Source of the DNA: CAWIUB01 sp963839175
Lineage (GTDB): Bacteria > Actinomycetota > Actinomycetes > Mycobacteriales > Jatrophihabitantaceae
NCBI GenBank assembly: GCA_963839175.1
Contig: CAWIUB010000002.1
Span: 1-64,000, forward strand
Reading direction: 5' to 3'
DNA length: 64,000 nt
In this document: positions 51,174 to 61,427 of the stretch, piece by piece
How positions within the stretch are numbered: position 1 is the stretch's first letter
Layout of the letters: each line of letters begins with the position of its first letter
The notes under the pieces: model-generated
What the model saw: only the letters and a program-made list of their open reading frames with translations
What the model was told of the DNA's origin: nothing
The model's database searches: none
Translations under genes and position numbers: made by a program

Positions 51174-51406
51174 GACGCCGCCACTTCTTGATCGGGAGCG
51201 ACCGACAAGCCGAGCTCACGCTCGCGCAGGATCGTGTAGATCCGCGCGATGTCGTGACGCACCTCACGCAGTCGCCGGTTGTTGTCCAGCTGCCCCGTTG
51301 CCATCTGGAAGCGCAGGTTGAACAGCTCCTCCTTGGCCTCGCGCAACCGGGTGTCGAGCTCGTCATCGTGTAACTCGCGCAGCTCGGCTGGAGTGCTTGT
51401 CGCCAT
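51170..51406 (-). CDS. rpmC: Large ribosomal subunit protein uL29
   Basis: The 78-residue protein has ELRELHDDELDTRLREAKEE, LFNLRFQMATGQLDNNRRLR and DIARIYTILRERELG, the two-helix L29 fold at the exit tunnel. It overlaps rplP by 1 nt. Confidence 0.98.
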   Translation of the reverse strand: MATSTPAELRELHDDELDTRLREAKEELFNLRFQMATGQLDNNRRLREVRHDIARIYTILRERELGLSVAPDQEVAAS

Positions 51407-51825
51407 CAGATGTCACCTGCTTCACGTTTCACGATGCGGCATTTCATGGGCAGCTTGTGGATTGCCCGGGTCAGCGCCTCGCGGGCGACGACCTCGTTGG
51501 GGAAGGAGAGCTCGAACAGCACGCGACCAGGCTTGACGTTCGCGATCCACCACTCGGGCGACCCTTTGCCGGATCCCATCCGGGTCTCCGCCGGCTTCTT
51601 GGTCAGCGGACGGTCCGGATAGATGTTGATCCACACCTTGCCGCCCCGCCGGATGCGGCGGTTGATCGCGATACGCGCCGACTCGATCTGCCGGTTCGTC
51701 ACGTAGGCGGGCTCGAGTGCCTGAATGCCGTACTCGCCGAACGCCACGCGGGTGCCGCCCGTCGCCATCCCGCTGCGACTCGGGTGGTGCTGCTTGCGGT
51801 GCTTGACGCGCCGTGGGATGAGCAT
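51406..51825 (-). CDS. rplP: Large ribosomal subunit protein uL16
   Basis: The 139-residue protein has MLIPRRVKHRKQHHPSRSGM, GGTRVAFGEYGIQALEPAY and WINIYPDRPLTKKPAETRMG. It starts 3 nt after rpsC. Confidence 0.98.
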   Translation of the reverse strand: MLIPRRVKHRKQHHPSRSGMATGGTRVAFGEYGIQALEPAYVTNRQIESARIAINRRIRRGGKVWINIYPDRPLTKKPAETRMGSGKGSPEWWIANVKPGRVLFELSFPNEVVAREALTRAIHKLPMKCRIVKREAGDI

Positions 51826-51828
51826 GAC

Positions 51829-52698
51829 TCAGCTCTCCGTCGTTTCGGTCGTTTCGGTGGCTTCGGACACAGCCGGTGGCGTCGCCGGCTCGTCTGGTTC
51901 GGCGAGAACCTCGACCACGGAGGCCTCGGCGGAGGACCGCCCGACGTCCGTGCCGGTTCCGGTCGTGCCCTGCGAGCCGGAGCGACGCGGCCGGGCCGCG
52001 CCCGCCGGACGCTCGCGGCGTTGGCGCAACGCCTCCGCGGCAGCCGCCGCTTCGCGCTCGGCGCGTGAGCCAGTCGGCACCTCGCCCTTGTACAGCCAGA
52101 CCTTGACGCCGATGCGTCCGAACGTGGTGCGAGCTTCGTAGAAGCCGTAGTCGATGTTGGCGCGCAGGGTGTGCAGCGGCACACGCCCCTCGCGGTAGAA
52201 CTCCGAGCGACTCATCTCCGCGCCGCCGAGGCGGCCCGAGCACTGCACCCGGATACCCTTCACACCCGGGCTCTTCAGCGCCGACTGCATGCTCTTGCGC
52301 ATGGCGCGGCGGAAGCTCACCCGGTTGGACAGCTGCTCGGCCACGCCCTGCGCCACCAGCTGCGCGTCGCCCTCGGGGTTCTTCACCTCGAGGATGTTCA
52401 GCTGCACCTGCTTGCCGGTGAGCTTCTCCAGCTCGCCGCGGATGCGGTCAGCCTCTGCACCGCGCCGGCCGATGACGATGCCCGGCCGAGCTGTGTGGAT
52501 GTCGACACGAACCCGGTCGCGCGTGCGCTCGATCTCGACCTTGGCGATGCCGGCACGCTCCATGCCCTTGCTCATCAGCCGGCGGATCGCGACGTCTTCC
52601 TTGACGTATTCGGCGTACTGCTTGTCGGCGAACCAGCGGCTCTTCCAGTCTGTGGAGATGCCGAGCCGGAACCCGTTCGGGTTAACCTTCTGGCCCAT
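51829..52698 (-). CDS. rpsC: Small ribosomal subunit protein uS3 with long C-terminal tail
   Basis: Residues 1-215 are a normal S3 with MGQKVNPNGFRLGISTDWKS, the KH domain (RPGIVIGRRGAEADRIRGEL) and GVKVWLYKGEVPTGSRAERE. A 70-residue low-complexity tail rich in Ala, Thr and Glu follows. Its ATG overlaps the TAA of the upstream 28-codon frame (TAATG). Confidence 0.98.
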   Translation of the reverse strand: MGQKVNPNGFRLGISTDWKSRWFADKQYAEYVKEDVAIRRLMSKGMERAGIAKVEIERTRDRVRVDIHTARPGIVIGRRGAEADRIRGELEKLTGKQVQLNILEVKNPEGDAQLVAQGVAEQLSNRVSFRRAMRKSMQSALKSPGVKGIRVQCSGRLGGAEMSRSEFYREGRVPLHTLRANIDYGFYEARTTFGRIGVKVWLYKGEVPTGSRAEREAAAAAEALRQRRERPAGAARPRRSGSQGTTGTGTDVGRSSAEASVVEVLAEPDEPATPPAVSEATETTETTES

Positions 52699-52784
52699 TA
52701 CGCCCCCTGCTCCTCGCGCGAGCGCTCATCGCTGTGATGAGCTGCGCTCCTCGCTCGCTTGCGCTCGCTGCGATGCTCACTCAT
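52698..52784 (-). repeat. Intergenic coupling repeat, rplV-rpsC gap
   Basis: The frame starts at ATG 52784, whose ATGA includes the rplV stop, and encodes 28 residues (MSEHRSERKRARSAAHHSD..., ending DERSREEQGA). It stops at TAA 52700..52698, overlapping the rpsC ATG. The gap between two ribosomal genes is thus a single coupled frame with no unread base. Confidence 0.85.
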
Positions 52785-53173
52785 CGCCGCCCCTGCCCTT
52801 TCTGTACCTGCTCGATGCTCTCGACCTCGATGGTGATGTGGCTCGTGCGCTTGCGGATGCGGTAGGCCCGGCCCTGTGCGCGCGGCCGGAACCGCTTGAG
52901 CATCGGGCCCTCGTCGACGTATGCCCGCGACACGAACAAGGTGTCCGGGTCGAGCGAGAAGTTGTGCTCGGCGTTGGCGATTGCGCTCGCCAGCACCTTG
53001 GCCACCGGCTCGCTGGCGGCTTGCGGCGCGAACCGCAGCACCGACAGGGCCTGCTGGGCCGGCAGGTCTCGGATCAGGTCCACCACCCGCCGTGCCTTCA
53101 TCGGCGTGACGCGGACGTACGTCGCCCGCGCGAACGCGGTGCGCAGGTCGTCGTCGTCGGTATTGGTCGGCAT
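52781..53173 (-). CDS. rplV: Large ribosomal subunit protein uL22
   Basis: The 130-residue protein has RATYVRVTPMKARRVVDLIR, ANAEHNFSLDPDTLFVSRAY and PRAQGRAYRIRKRTSHITIE, the tunnel-lining hook of L22. The ATG at 53173 lies 20 nt after rpsS. Confidence 0.98.
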   Translation of the reverse strand: MPTNTDDDDLRTAFARATYVRVTPMKARRVVDLIRDLPAQQALSVLRFAPQAASEPVAKVLASAIANAEHNFSLDPDTLFVSRAYVDEGPMLKRFRPRAQGRAYRIRKRTSHITIEVESIEQVQKGQGRR

Positions 53174-53193
53174 CGTTGTCTTCTCTCTGGTGC

Positions 53194-53475
53194 TCAGCCC
53201 CGCCGGGCTCGGCGGTCGTCTTTGATGTGGCCCCGGTACGTCCGCGTCGGCGCGAACTCGCCCAGCTTGTGCCCCACCATGCCCTCGGTGACGAACACCG
53301 GGACGTGCTTGCGTCCGTCGTGCACCGCGATTGTGTGGCCGAGCATGTCGGGGATGATCGTGGAACGTCGCGACCATGTCTTGATGACGGCCTTGGAGCT
53401 CTTGTCGTTCTGCTCGTCGACCTTCTTAAGCAGGTGCCCGTCGACGAACGGGCCCTTCTTCAGGCTGCGTGGCAC
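53194..53475 (-). CDS. rpsS: Small ribosomal subunit protein uS19
   Basis: The 93-residue protein has PRSLKKGPFVDGHLLKKVDE, TWSRRSTIIPDMLGHTIAVH and EGMVGHKLGEFAPTRTYRGH. The GTG at 53475 overlaps the TAG of the upstream 29-codon frame (TAGTG). Confidence 0.98.
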   Translation of the reverse strand: MPRSLKKGPFVDGHLLKKVDEQNDKSSKAVIKTWSRRSTIIPDMLGHTIAVHDGRKHVPVFVTEGMVGHKLGEFAPTRTYRGHIKDDRRARRG

Positions 53476-53574
53476 TATGACATCTCCTCTTCGCGCAAGC
53501 GCTCCTCGGCCGCGCGTTCCGATCGGGTCACCCAGCGGCGCGTTCCGCCGCAAGCGATGCTCACTCGCTCACTA
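53475..53574 (-). repeat. Intergenic coupling repeat, rplB-rpsS gap
   Basis: On the coding strand the rplB TAG runs into TGAGCGAGTGAGCATCGC. GTG 53564 opens a 29-codon frame (VSIACGGTRRWVTRSERAA..., ending RLREEEMS) whose TAG at 53477..53475 shares its G with the rpsS GTG. The middle of this copy has diverged most, but the frame is still open. Confidence 0.8.
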
Positions 53575-54405
53575 CCTCTTCTTCTTGGTGCGTCGGCGAC
53601 GGACGATGAGCTGGTCGCTCGGCTTGCGGCGACGTGTGCGGCCCTCGGGCTTGCCGGCCGGGTTAACCGGATGGCGTCCGCCTGACGTCTTGCCCTCGCC
53701 ACCGCCGTGCGGGTGGTCGACCGGGTTCATGGCCACACCGCGGACGGTCGGGCGCTTGCCCTTCCAGCGCATCCGGCCGGCCTTGCCCCAGTTGATGTTG
53801 GACTGCTCGGCATTGCCGACCTCGCCGACGGTCGCCCGGCAGCGCACGTCGACGTTGCGAATCTCGCCGGACGGCATGCGCAGCTGTGCGAGCGTGCCCT
53901 CCTTGGCGACCAGCTGAACGCTCGCGCCGGCCGAGCGGGCGATCTTCGCCCCGCCCCCCGGCCGCAGCTCGATCGCGTGCACGACCGTGCCGACCGGGAT
54001 GTTCCGCAACGGCAGCGCATTGCCGGGCTTGATGTCGGCGCGCGGCCCGTTCTCGATCACGTCACCCTGCTTGAGCAGCCGCGGCGCGAGGATGTAGCGC
54101 TTCTCGCCGTCGGCGTAGTGCAGCAGCGCGATGCGCGCGGTGCGGTTCGGGTCGTACTCGATATGCGCGACCTTGGCGGGCACGTCGTCCTTGTCGTACC
54201 GCCGGAAGTCGATCAGCCGGTAGGCGCGCTTGTGCCCCCCGCCCTGGTGCCGCGTGGTGATCTTGCCGGAGTTGTTGCGGCCGCCCCGGTTGTGCAGCGG
54301 CCGGACCAATGACTTCTCCGGCTCGTCACGTGTCACCTCGACGAAATCGGCGACGCTCGCACCACGCCGTCCCGGCGTCGTCGGGTTGTACTTGCGAATT
54401 CCCAT
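53572..54405 (-). CDS. rplB: Large ribosomal subunit protein uL2
   Basis: The 277-residue protein has RNNSGKITTRHQGGGHKRAY, PVGTVVHAIELRPGGGAKIA and GVAMNPVDHPHGGGEGKTSG with the conserved His near the peptidyl-transferase region. It starts 3 nt after rplW. Confidence 0.99.
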   Translation of the reverse strand: MGIRKYNPTTPGRRGASVADFVEVTRDEPEKSLVRPLHNRGGRNNSGKITTRHQGGGHKRAYRLIDFRRYDKDDVPAKVAHIEYDPNRTARIALLHYADGEKRYILAPRLLKQGDVIENGPRADIKPGNALPLRNIPVGTVVHAIELRPGGGAKIARSAGASVQLVAKEGTLAQLRMPSGEIRNVDVRCRATVGEVGNAEQSNINWGKAGRMRWKGKRPTVRGVAMNPVDHPHGGGEGKTSGGRHPVNPAGKPEGRTRRRKPSDQLIVRRRRTKKKR

Positions 54406-54408
54406 GAC

Positions 54409-54705
54409 TCAGCTACCAATCTGCCCGAACACGTCGATCCGGTCGCCGGAGCGCAATGTCACGACTGCGCGCTTGACGCTCTTGCGGCGGCCGTAGCCGA
54501 AGCGGGTGCGCTTGCGCTTCCCCTGCCGGTTCAGGGTGTTGACGTCGGTGACCTTGACGTTGAACACCTGCTCGACCGCGATCTTGATCTGCGTCTTGTT
54601 GGCCAGCGGGTGGACGTCGAAGGTGTACTTGTTCTGGTCCAGCAGGCCGTAGCTCTTCTCCGAGATGACCGGAGCCAGCAGCACATCGCGTGGGTTGGTG
54701 AACAT
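54409..54705 (-). CDS. rplW: Large ribosomal subunit protein uL23
   Basis: The 98-residue protein has PRDVLLAPVISEKSYGLLDQ, NKYTFDVHPLANKTQIKIAV and NTLNRQGKRKRTRFGYGRRK. It overlaps rplD by one base (TGATG). Confidence 0.98.
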   Translation of the reverse strand: MFTNPRDVLLAPVISEKSYGLLDQNKYTFDVHPLANKTQIKIAVEQVFNVKVTDVNTLNRQGKRKRTRFGYGRRKSVKRAVVTLRSGDRIDVFGQIGS

Positions 54706-55421
54706 CAGCCGTCCTCCTCCTCATCGGCGACGCCTTCGGCCGGTTCGACCTCGGCACTGCTGGCGGCACCCTTGACGCTCTTGCCGGTGATCGGACCCGC
54801 GAGGAACGACTCGAGCGCGCCTTGGGTGAAGACGACGTCGTCGCTGATCAGCACGTCGTAGGTGTTGAGTTGCCCAGGGGCCAGCAGGTGCACCGTCGGA
54901 ACGTTGCGCAGGCTCTTCCAGGTGAGCTCGTCGGATCGCTCGGCGACGACGAGGACGTGCCGGGACTCGGTGACCTTGGCCAGGGTCTCGGCCGCGGCCC
55001 TCGTCGACGGCGCATCGCCCGAGACGAGCGCCGACACGACATGCACGCGGTCGTTGCGCGCCCGATCCGAGAGTGCGCCACGCAGGGCAGCGGCCTTCAT
55101 CTTCTTGGGCGTCCGCTGGTCGTAGCCGCGTGGCCGTGGGCCGTGGGCGATGCCACCGCCGGCGAACTGCGGCGCGCGGTTCGAGCCCTGCCGGGCGCGG
55201 CCGGTGCCCTTCTGCCGATACGGCTTCTTGCCGCCACCGGCGACCTCACCGCGCGTCTTGGTCGAGTGCGTGCCCTGTCGGGCAGCGGCCAGCTGTGCGA
55301 CGACGACCTGGTGGATCAGCGCCACGTTCGCCTGCACGTCGAAGATCTCAGCGGGCAGCTCGACAGACTTCGCGCCCGATGCGGCATCCGTCGGGTTCTC
55401 GATCTCGAGGGAGGGGGTCAT
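54705..55421 (-). CDS. rplD: Large ribosomal subunit protein uL4
   Basis: The 238-residue protein has VALIHQVVVAQLAAARQGTH, GEVAGGGKKPYRQKGTGRAR and QGSNRAPQFAGGGIAHGPRP, plus a short acidic C-terminal tail. It follows rplC after 2 nt. Confidence 0.98.
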   Translation of the reverse strand: MTPSLEIENPTDAASGAKSVELPAEIFDVQANVALIHQVVVAQLAAARQGTHSTKTRGEVAGGGKKPYRQKGTGRARQGSNRAPQFAGGGIAHGPRPRGYDQRTPKKMKAAALRGALSDRARNDRVHVVSALVSGDAPSTRAAAETLAKVTESRHVLVVAERSDELTWKSLRNVPTVHLLAPGQLNTYDVLISDDVVFTQGALESFLAGPITGKSVKGAASSAEVEPAEGVADEEEDG

Positions 55422-55423
55422 GG

Positions 55424-56065
55424 TCAGGCACCCTTCGCGGAGGTACGGACGAGCACCAGACCGCCCTTGGGTCCGGGGACCGCGCCAGTAATCAGCAACA
55501 GGCCCCGCTTGGTGTCTACCTTGTGCACGGTCAGGCCCTGCGTGGTCTGTCGCTCGTGACCCATCCGGCCAGCCATCCGCACACCCTTGAAGACCCGGCT
55601 CGGGGTCGCACAGCCGCCGATGGAACCCGGTGCGCGATGTTTGCGCTGCGTGCCGTGCCCGGCGCCCAGGCCTTTGAAACCGTGCCGCTTCATGACGCCT
55701 GCGGTGCCCTTGCCCTTGCTGGTGCCGGTGACGTCGACCGACGCACCGTCGGCGAAGACGTCAGCAGACAACTCCTGGCCGACCTCGTAGCCCTCGACCG
55801 AGTCCGTGCGCACCTCGACAAGATGGCGTCGTGGCGTCACATTGGCGGCTTTGAAGTGACCGGCTACCGGCTTGGTGACCTTGCGCGGGTCGATCTGCCC
55901 GTAGGCCAGCTGGAGGGCGGTGTAGCCGTCCTTCTCCTGGGTCCGGATCTGGGTGACGACGCATGGCCCGGCCTTGACGACGGTGACCGGCACGATCCGG
56001 TTGTTCGCGTCGAAAACCTGGGTCATGCCGAGCTTCTCGCCCAGAATTCCTTTGGTTTCAGGCAT
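55424..56065 (-). CDS. rplC: Large ribosomal subunit protein uL3
   Basis: The 213-residue protein has KGILGEKLGMTQVFDANNRI, GTSKGKGTAGVMKRHGFKGL and RKHRAPGSIGGCATPSRVFK. It begins 13 nt after rpsJ. Confidence 0.98.
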   Translation of the reverse strand: MPETKGILGEKLGMTQVFDANNRIVPVTVVKAGPCVVTQIRTQEKDGYTALQLAYGQIDPRKVTKPVAGHFKAANVTPRRHLVEVRTDSVEGYEVGQELSADVFADGASVDVTGTSKGKGTAGVMKRHGFKGLGAGHGTQRKHRAPGSIGGCATPSRVFKGVRMAGRMGHERQTTQGLTVHKVDTKRGLLLITGAVPGPKGGLVLVRTSAKGA

Positions 56066-56078
56066 TGTCTTCTCTCGC

Positions 56079-56384
56079 CTACTGGATGTTCACGTCGACG
56101 CTGGCCGGCAGGTCGATGCGCATCAGCGCGTCGACCGTCTTGGGCGTGGGGTCGAGGATGTCGATGAGCCGCTTGTGCGTCCGCATCTCGAAGTGCTCGC
56201 GGCTGTCCTTGTACTTGTGCGGCGAGCGGATGACGCAATACACGTTCTTCTCGGTCGGCAGCGGTACCGGGCCGACGACGCGGGCGCCCGTCCGGGTCAC
56301 CGTCTCGACGATCTTGCGCGCGCTGGCATCGATCGCCTCGTGGTCGTAGGCCTTGAGCCGGATGCGGATCTTCTGTCCCGCCAT
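56079..56384 (-). CDS. rpsJ: Small ribosomal subunit protein uS10
   Basis: The 101-residue protein has QKIRIRLKAYDHEAIDASAR, RTGARVVGPVPLPTEKNVYC and RTHKRLIDILDPTPKTVDAL. It is also the NusE transcription factor. It is the first gene of the S10 block; a hairpin separates it from tuf. Confidence 0.99.
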   Translation of the reverse strand: MAGQKIRIRLKAYDHEAIDASARKIVETVTRTGARVVGPVPLPTEKNVYCVIRSPHKYKDSREHFEMRTHKRLIDILDPTPKTVDALMRIDLPASVDVNIQ

Positions 56385-56423
56385 GGTGGCTGACTCACCT
56401 TCACTGGTCATCGGTTGCGGTGA

Positions 56424-56469
56424 ATCTTGATACGCATGTTCGGCTGGAACCGCCGACACGTATCAAGAT
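56424..56469 (-). terminator. Terminator hairpin after tuf
   Basis: ATCTTGATACG (56424-56434) and CGTATCAAGAT (56459-56469) pair perfectly over 11 bp around 24 nt; the loop holds a further CGGC/GCCG pairing. It lies 20 nt past the tuf stop and 40 nt before rpsJ. It probably ends or attenuates transcription between the str and S10 blocks. Confidence 0.75.
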
Positions 56470-56489
56470 CCGCCCAGGGTGGTGCTCCG

Positions 56490-57686
56490 TTACTTGACGA
56501 TCTTGGTGACTCGTCCAGCGCCAACAGTCCGTCCACCCTCGCGGATGGCGAAGCGCAGGCCCTCCTCCATGGCGATCGGCTGGATCAGCTCGACCTTCAT
56601 GTCGGTGGTGTCGCCGGGCATGACCATCTCGGTGCCCTCGGGAAGGGTCACCACGCCGGTCACGTCGGTGGTGCGGAAGTAGAACTGCGGGCGGTAGTTG
56701 TTGAAGAACGGCGTGTGCCGGCCGCCCTCGTCCTTCGACAGGATGTAGACGGTGCCCTCGAACTCGGTGTGCGGGGTGTTCGTGCCGGGCTTGATCACGA
56801 CTTGGCCACGCTCGACCTCTTCGCGCTTGACGCCGCGCAGCAGCAAGCCGACGTTCTCACCGGCCCGGGCCTCGTCCAGCAGCTTGCGGAACATCTCCAC
56901 TCCGGTGACCGTGGTCGTCTGCTTCTGCGGGTGGATGCCGACGATCTCGACCGTCTCGTTGACCTTCAGGACGCCGCGCTCGACCCGGCCGGTGACGACG
57001 GTGCCGCGGCCGGTGATCGTGAACACATCCTCGACCGGCATCAGGAACGGCTTCTCGGTCTCCCGTACCGGCTGCGGAATGGCCTCGTCAACGGCATCCA
57101 TGAGCTCCATGACTTTCTCGGCCCACGCCGGGTCGCCGTCGAGGGCCTTGAGGGCCGAGACGCGCACGATCGGGGCGTCGTCGCCGGGGAACTCGTACTG
57201 GTTGAGAAGCTCGCGGACCTCGAGCTCGACGAGCTCCAGGATCTCCTCGTCGTCGACCATGTCGGCCTTGTTCAACGCCACCACGATGTAGGGGACGCCG
57301 ACCTGCCGGGCGAGCAGCACGTGCTCCCTGGTCTGCGGCATCGGACCGTCGGTGGCGGCGACCACCAGGATCGCGCCGTCCATCTGAGCCGCGCCGGTGA
57401 TCATGTTCTTGATGTAGTCGGCGTGCCCGGGGCAGTCGACGTGCGCGTAGTGGCGCTTCTCGGTCGTGTACTCGATGTGCGCGATCGAGATGGTGATGCC
57501 GCGCTGACGCTCCTCGGGGGCCTTGTCGATGTCGTCGAACGCCTGGGTGTCCGGATTCAAGTCCGGGTACTTCTCGTGCAGCGTCCGGGAGATCGCCGCC
57601 GTCAGCGTCGTCTTGCCGTGGTCGATGTGACCGATCGTGCCGATGTTGACGTGCGGCTTGGTCCGCTGGAACTTCGCCTTCGCCAC
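56490..57686 (-). CDS. tuf: Elongation factor Tu
   Basis: The 398-residue GTPase has GTIGHIDHGKTTLTAAISRT (G1), DIDKAPEERQRGITI (G2), VDCPGHADYIKNMITG (G3) and the NKADMVDD box. It delivers aminoacyl-tRNA. It is 179 nt downstream of fusA and followed by a hairpin. Confidence 0.99.
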   Translation of the reverse strand: MAKAKFQRTKPHVNIGTIGHIDHGKTTLTAAISRTLHEKYPDLNPDTQAFDDIDKAPEERQRGITISIAHIEYTTEKRHYAHVDCPGHADYIKNMITGAAQMDGAILVVAATDGPMPQTREHVLLARQVGVPYIVVALNKADMVDDEEILELVELEVRELLNQYEFPGDDAPIVRVSALKALDGDPAWAEKVMELMDAVDEAIPQPVRETEKPFLMPVEDVFTITGRGTVVTGRVERGVLKVNETVEIVGIHPQKQTTTVTGVEMFRKLLDEARAGENVGLLLRGVKREEVERGQVVIKPGTNTPHTEFEGTVYILSKDEGGRHTPFFNNYRPQFYFRTTDVTGVVTLPEGTEMVMPGDTTDMKVELIQPIAMEEGLRFAIREGGRTVGAGRVTKIVK

Positions 57687-57811
57687 TGTGGATCCCTTTC
57701 CCTCTTGGAAGTTGCCGGTCTTTTCGCCCGGCGCTGCTGATTGGTTGTCTTCTCGGTTAACTCGCTACCTGGCGCTGCGGGCCAGCGCCTGCACTGTCCT
57801 CATGGCTCGGC

Positions 57812-57865
57812 TCCAGGAGAGCTCCGCTCCGTGTCTCCCGCGCGCTCTTTGCGCGCAATCGATGG

Positions 57866-57868
<3 letters not shown>
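57812..57868 (-). repeat. Degenerate intergenic repeat, fusA-tuf gap
   Basis: On the coding strand the fusA TGA is followed by CCATCGATTGCGCGCAAAGA and a GGAGCGGAGC tract, like the first half of the copy at 47410-47470. The ATGAGCGC module is missing and no short frame reaches tuf, which lies a further 125 nt away. It looks like a decayed copy. Confidence 0.65.
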
Positions 57869-59962
<2,094 letters not shown>

Positions 59963-60002
59963 GTTTCCTTCTCAGTAGGTACGTGCGGGCTGGCTGGATG
60001 AT

Positions 60003-60473
60003 CTACCAGCGGTAGTGCGCGAAAGCCTTGTTGGACTCGGCCATCTTGTGGGTGTCCTCGCGCCGCTTGACGCTCGCGCCGAGGCCGTTGCTGGCGTCGA
60101 GCAATTCATTCGTGAGCCGCTCGGTCATCGTCTTCTCCCGGCGAGCCTTGGAGTAGCCGACGAGCCAGCGCAGGGCCAGCGTGGTGCTGCGGCCGGGCTT
60201 CACCTCGACAGGCACCTGGTAGGTCGCGCCACCGACGCGGCGGCTCTTGACCTCGATCGTCGGCTTGACGTTGTCGAGCGCGCGCTTCAGCGTGACGACC
60301 GGCTCGGTGCCGGTCTTGTCGCGGGTGCCCTCGAGGGCGCCGTAGACGATCTTCTCGGCGACCGAACGCTTGCCCCTGGTCAGGATCTTGTTGACCAGCT
60401 GGGTGACCAGCGGAGAGTTGTAGACCGGGTCGATCACGAGCGGACGACGCGGCGCCGGGCCCTTGCGCGGCAT
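60003..60473 (-). CDS. rpsG: Small ribosomal subunit protein uS7
   Basis: The 156-residue protein has MPRKGPAPRRPLVIDPVYNS, LTRGKRSVAEKIVYGALEG and VRRVGGATYQVPVEVK-like residues (KSRRVGGATYQVPVEVKPGR). The ATG is immediately preceded by the TAG of an 89-codon frame that fills the gap to rpsL. Confidence 0.98.
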   Translation of the reverse strand: MPRKGPAPRRPLVIDPVYNSPLVTQLVNKILTRGKRSVAEKIVYGALEGTRDKTGTEPVVTLKRALDNVKPTIEVKSRRVGGATYQVPVEVKPGRSTTLALRWLVGYSKARREKTMTERLTNELLDASNGLGASVKRREDTHKMAESNKAFAHYRW

Positions 60474-60743
60474 CTATGCCCCCCGCTCTTCGCGCGAGCG
60501 CACATCGCCCATGTGCGCCACGGCGATTGCCTCGCCCACCCCGAGGGTGGACTCGGCACCCGCCACGCAAGCCTCGCTTCGCGACGCGCGGGGCGCACGC
60601 TCTTCGCGCGAGCGCTCATCGCCCATGTGCGCCACGGCGATTGCCTCGCCCACCCCGAGGGTGGACTCGGCACCCGCCACGCAAGCCTCGCTTCGCGACG
60701 CGCGGGGCGCACGCTCTTCGCGCGAGCGCTCATCGCTTCTCAT
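60474..60743 (-). repeat. 114-bp tandem repeat forming one 89-codon coupling frame, rpsL-rpsG gap
   Basis: The unit starts at 60484, 60598 and 60712 (two full copies plus the first part of a third), identical except for one base. On the coding strand ATG 60743 overlaps the rpsL stop (TGATG) and the frame runs 89 codons (MRSDERSREERAPRASRSEA...) to TAG at 60474, directly before the rpsG ATG. 114 is a multiple of 3, so each unit adds 38 codons without changing phase. Confidence 0.85.
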
Positions 60744-61117
60744 CAGCTCTTCTCCTTCTTGGCGCCGTAGCGGCTGCGCGCCTGCTTGCGGTTGCGGACA
60801 CCTTGGGTGTCCAGCGAGCCACGGATGATCTTGTAACGGACGCCCGGTAGGTCCTTCACCCGGCCACCGCGGACCAGCACGATCGAATGCTCCTGCAGGT
60901 TGTGGCCGACGCCTGGGATGTACGCCGTGACCTCGACGCCGCTGGTCAGCCGCACCCGCGCGACCTTGCGCAGCGCCGAATTCGGCTTCTTCGGGGTCGT
61001 CGTGTAGACGCGCGTGCAGACCCCGCGCCGCTGGGGCGAACCCTTTAGCGCCGGCGTCTTCGTCTTGCCGATCTTGTCCTGCCGGCCCTTGCGGACCAGC
61101 TGATTGATCGTAGGCAT
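60743..61117 (-). CDS. rpsL: Small ribosomal subunit protein uS12
   Basis: The 124-residue protein has MPTINQLVRKGRQDKIGKTK, RRGVCTRVYTTTPKKPNSAL and LVRGGRVKDLPGVRYKIIRG. Lys43 and Lys88, the usual sites of streptomycin-resistance changes, are wild type. The ATG at 61117 is chosen by similarity; the frame is open for another 79 codons through the leader repeats. It heads the rpsL-rpsG-fusA-tuf operon. Confidence 0.99.
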   Translation of the reverse strand: MPTINQLVRKGRQDKIGKTKTPALKGSPQRRGVCTRVYTTTPKKPNSALRKVARVRLTSGVEVTAYIPGVGHNLQEHSIVLVRGGRVKDLPGVRYKIIRGSLDTQGVRNRKQARSRYGAKKEKS

Positions 61118-61150
61118 GCGGCCCGCAATCTCCTCGGTCGAGTAGCTCCT

Positions 61151-61228
61151 GTGGTGCTCTGCTGTGGTGCTCTGCTGTGGTGCTCTGCTGTGGTGCTCTG
61201 CTGTGGTGCTCTGCTGTGGTGCTCTGCT
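61151..61228. repeat. Six tandem copies of a 13-bp unit in the rpsL leader
   Basis: GTGGTGCTCTGCT (plus strand) is repeated six times without change, then breaks into a GTGCT tract. It lies 34-111 bp upstream of the rpsL ATG, within the predicted mRNA leader, and is a candidate variable-number repeat. Confidence 0.95.
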
Positions 61229-61427
61229 GTGCTGTGCTGCCGTCACCGGTCCCCGCGGTCGGGCGTGTCGCGGCCCTTCCCAGGCCAGCCGGGCAGAGAC
61301 TTTCCCGGTCTGGACGGTGATCCTGGCCGCGCTTCTCGCTTTCGCCCGGCCCACGGACGGGGCCGCCGGCTGAGGTCATCGCAGCGGGCACAGGTCATGA
61401 CTCGGATCGCTCCGAGCACGCCGCCTA

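Noticed and set aside
60484..60735. Tandem array considered as CRISPR
   Set aside because: Units are contiguous 114-bp copies with no unique spacers and belong to the intergenic repeat family.
61151..61228. 13-bp array considered as CRISPR or as coding part of rpsL
   Set aside because: No spacers between copies, and uS12 similarity begins only at 61117.
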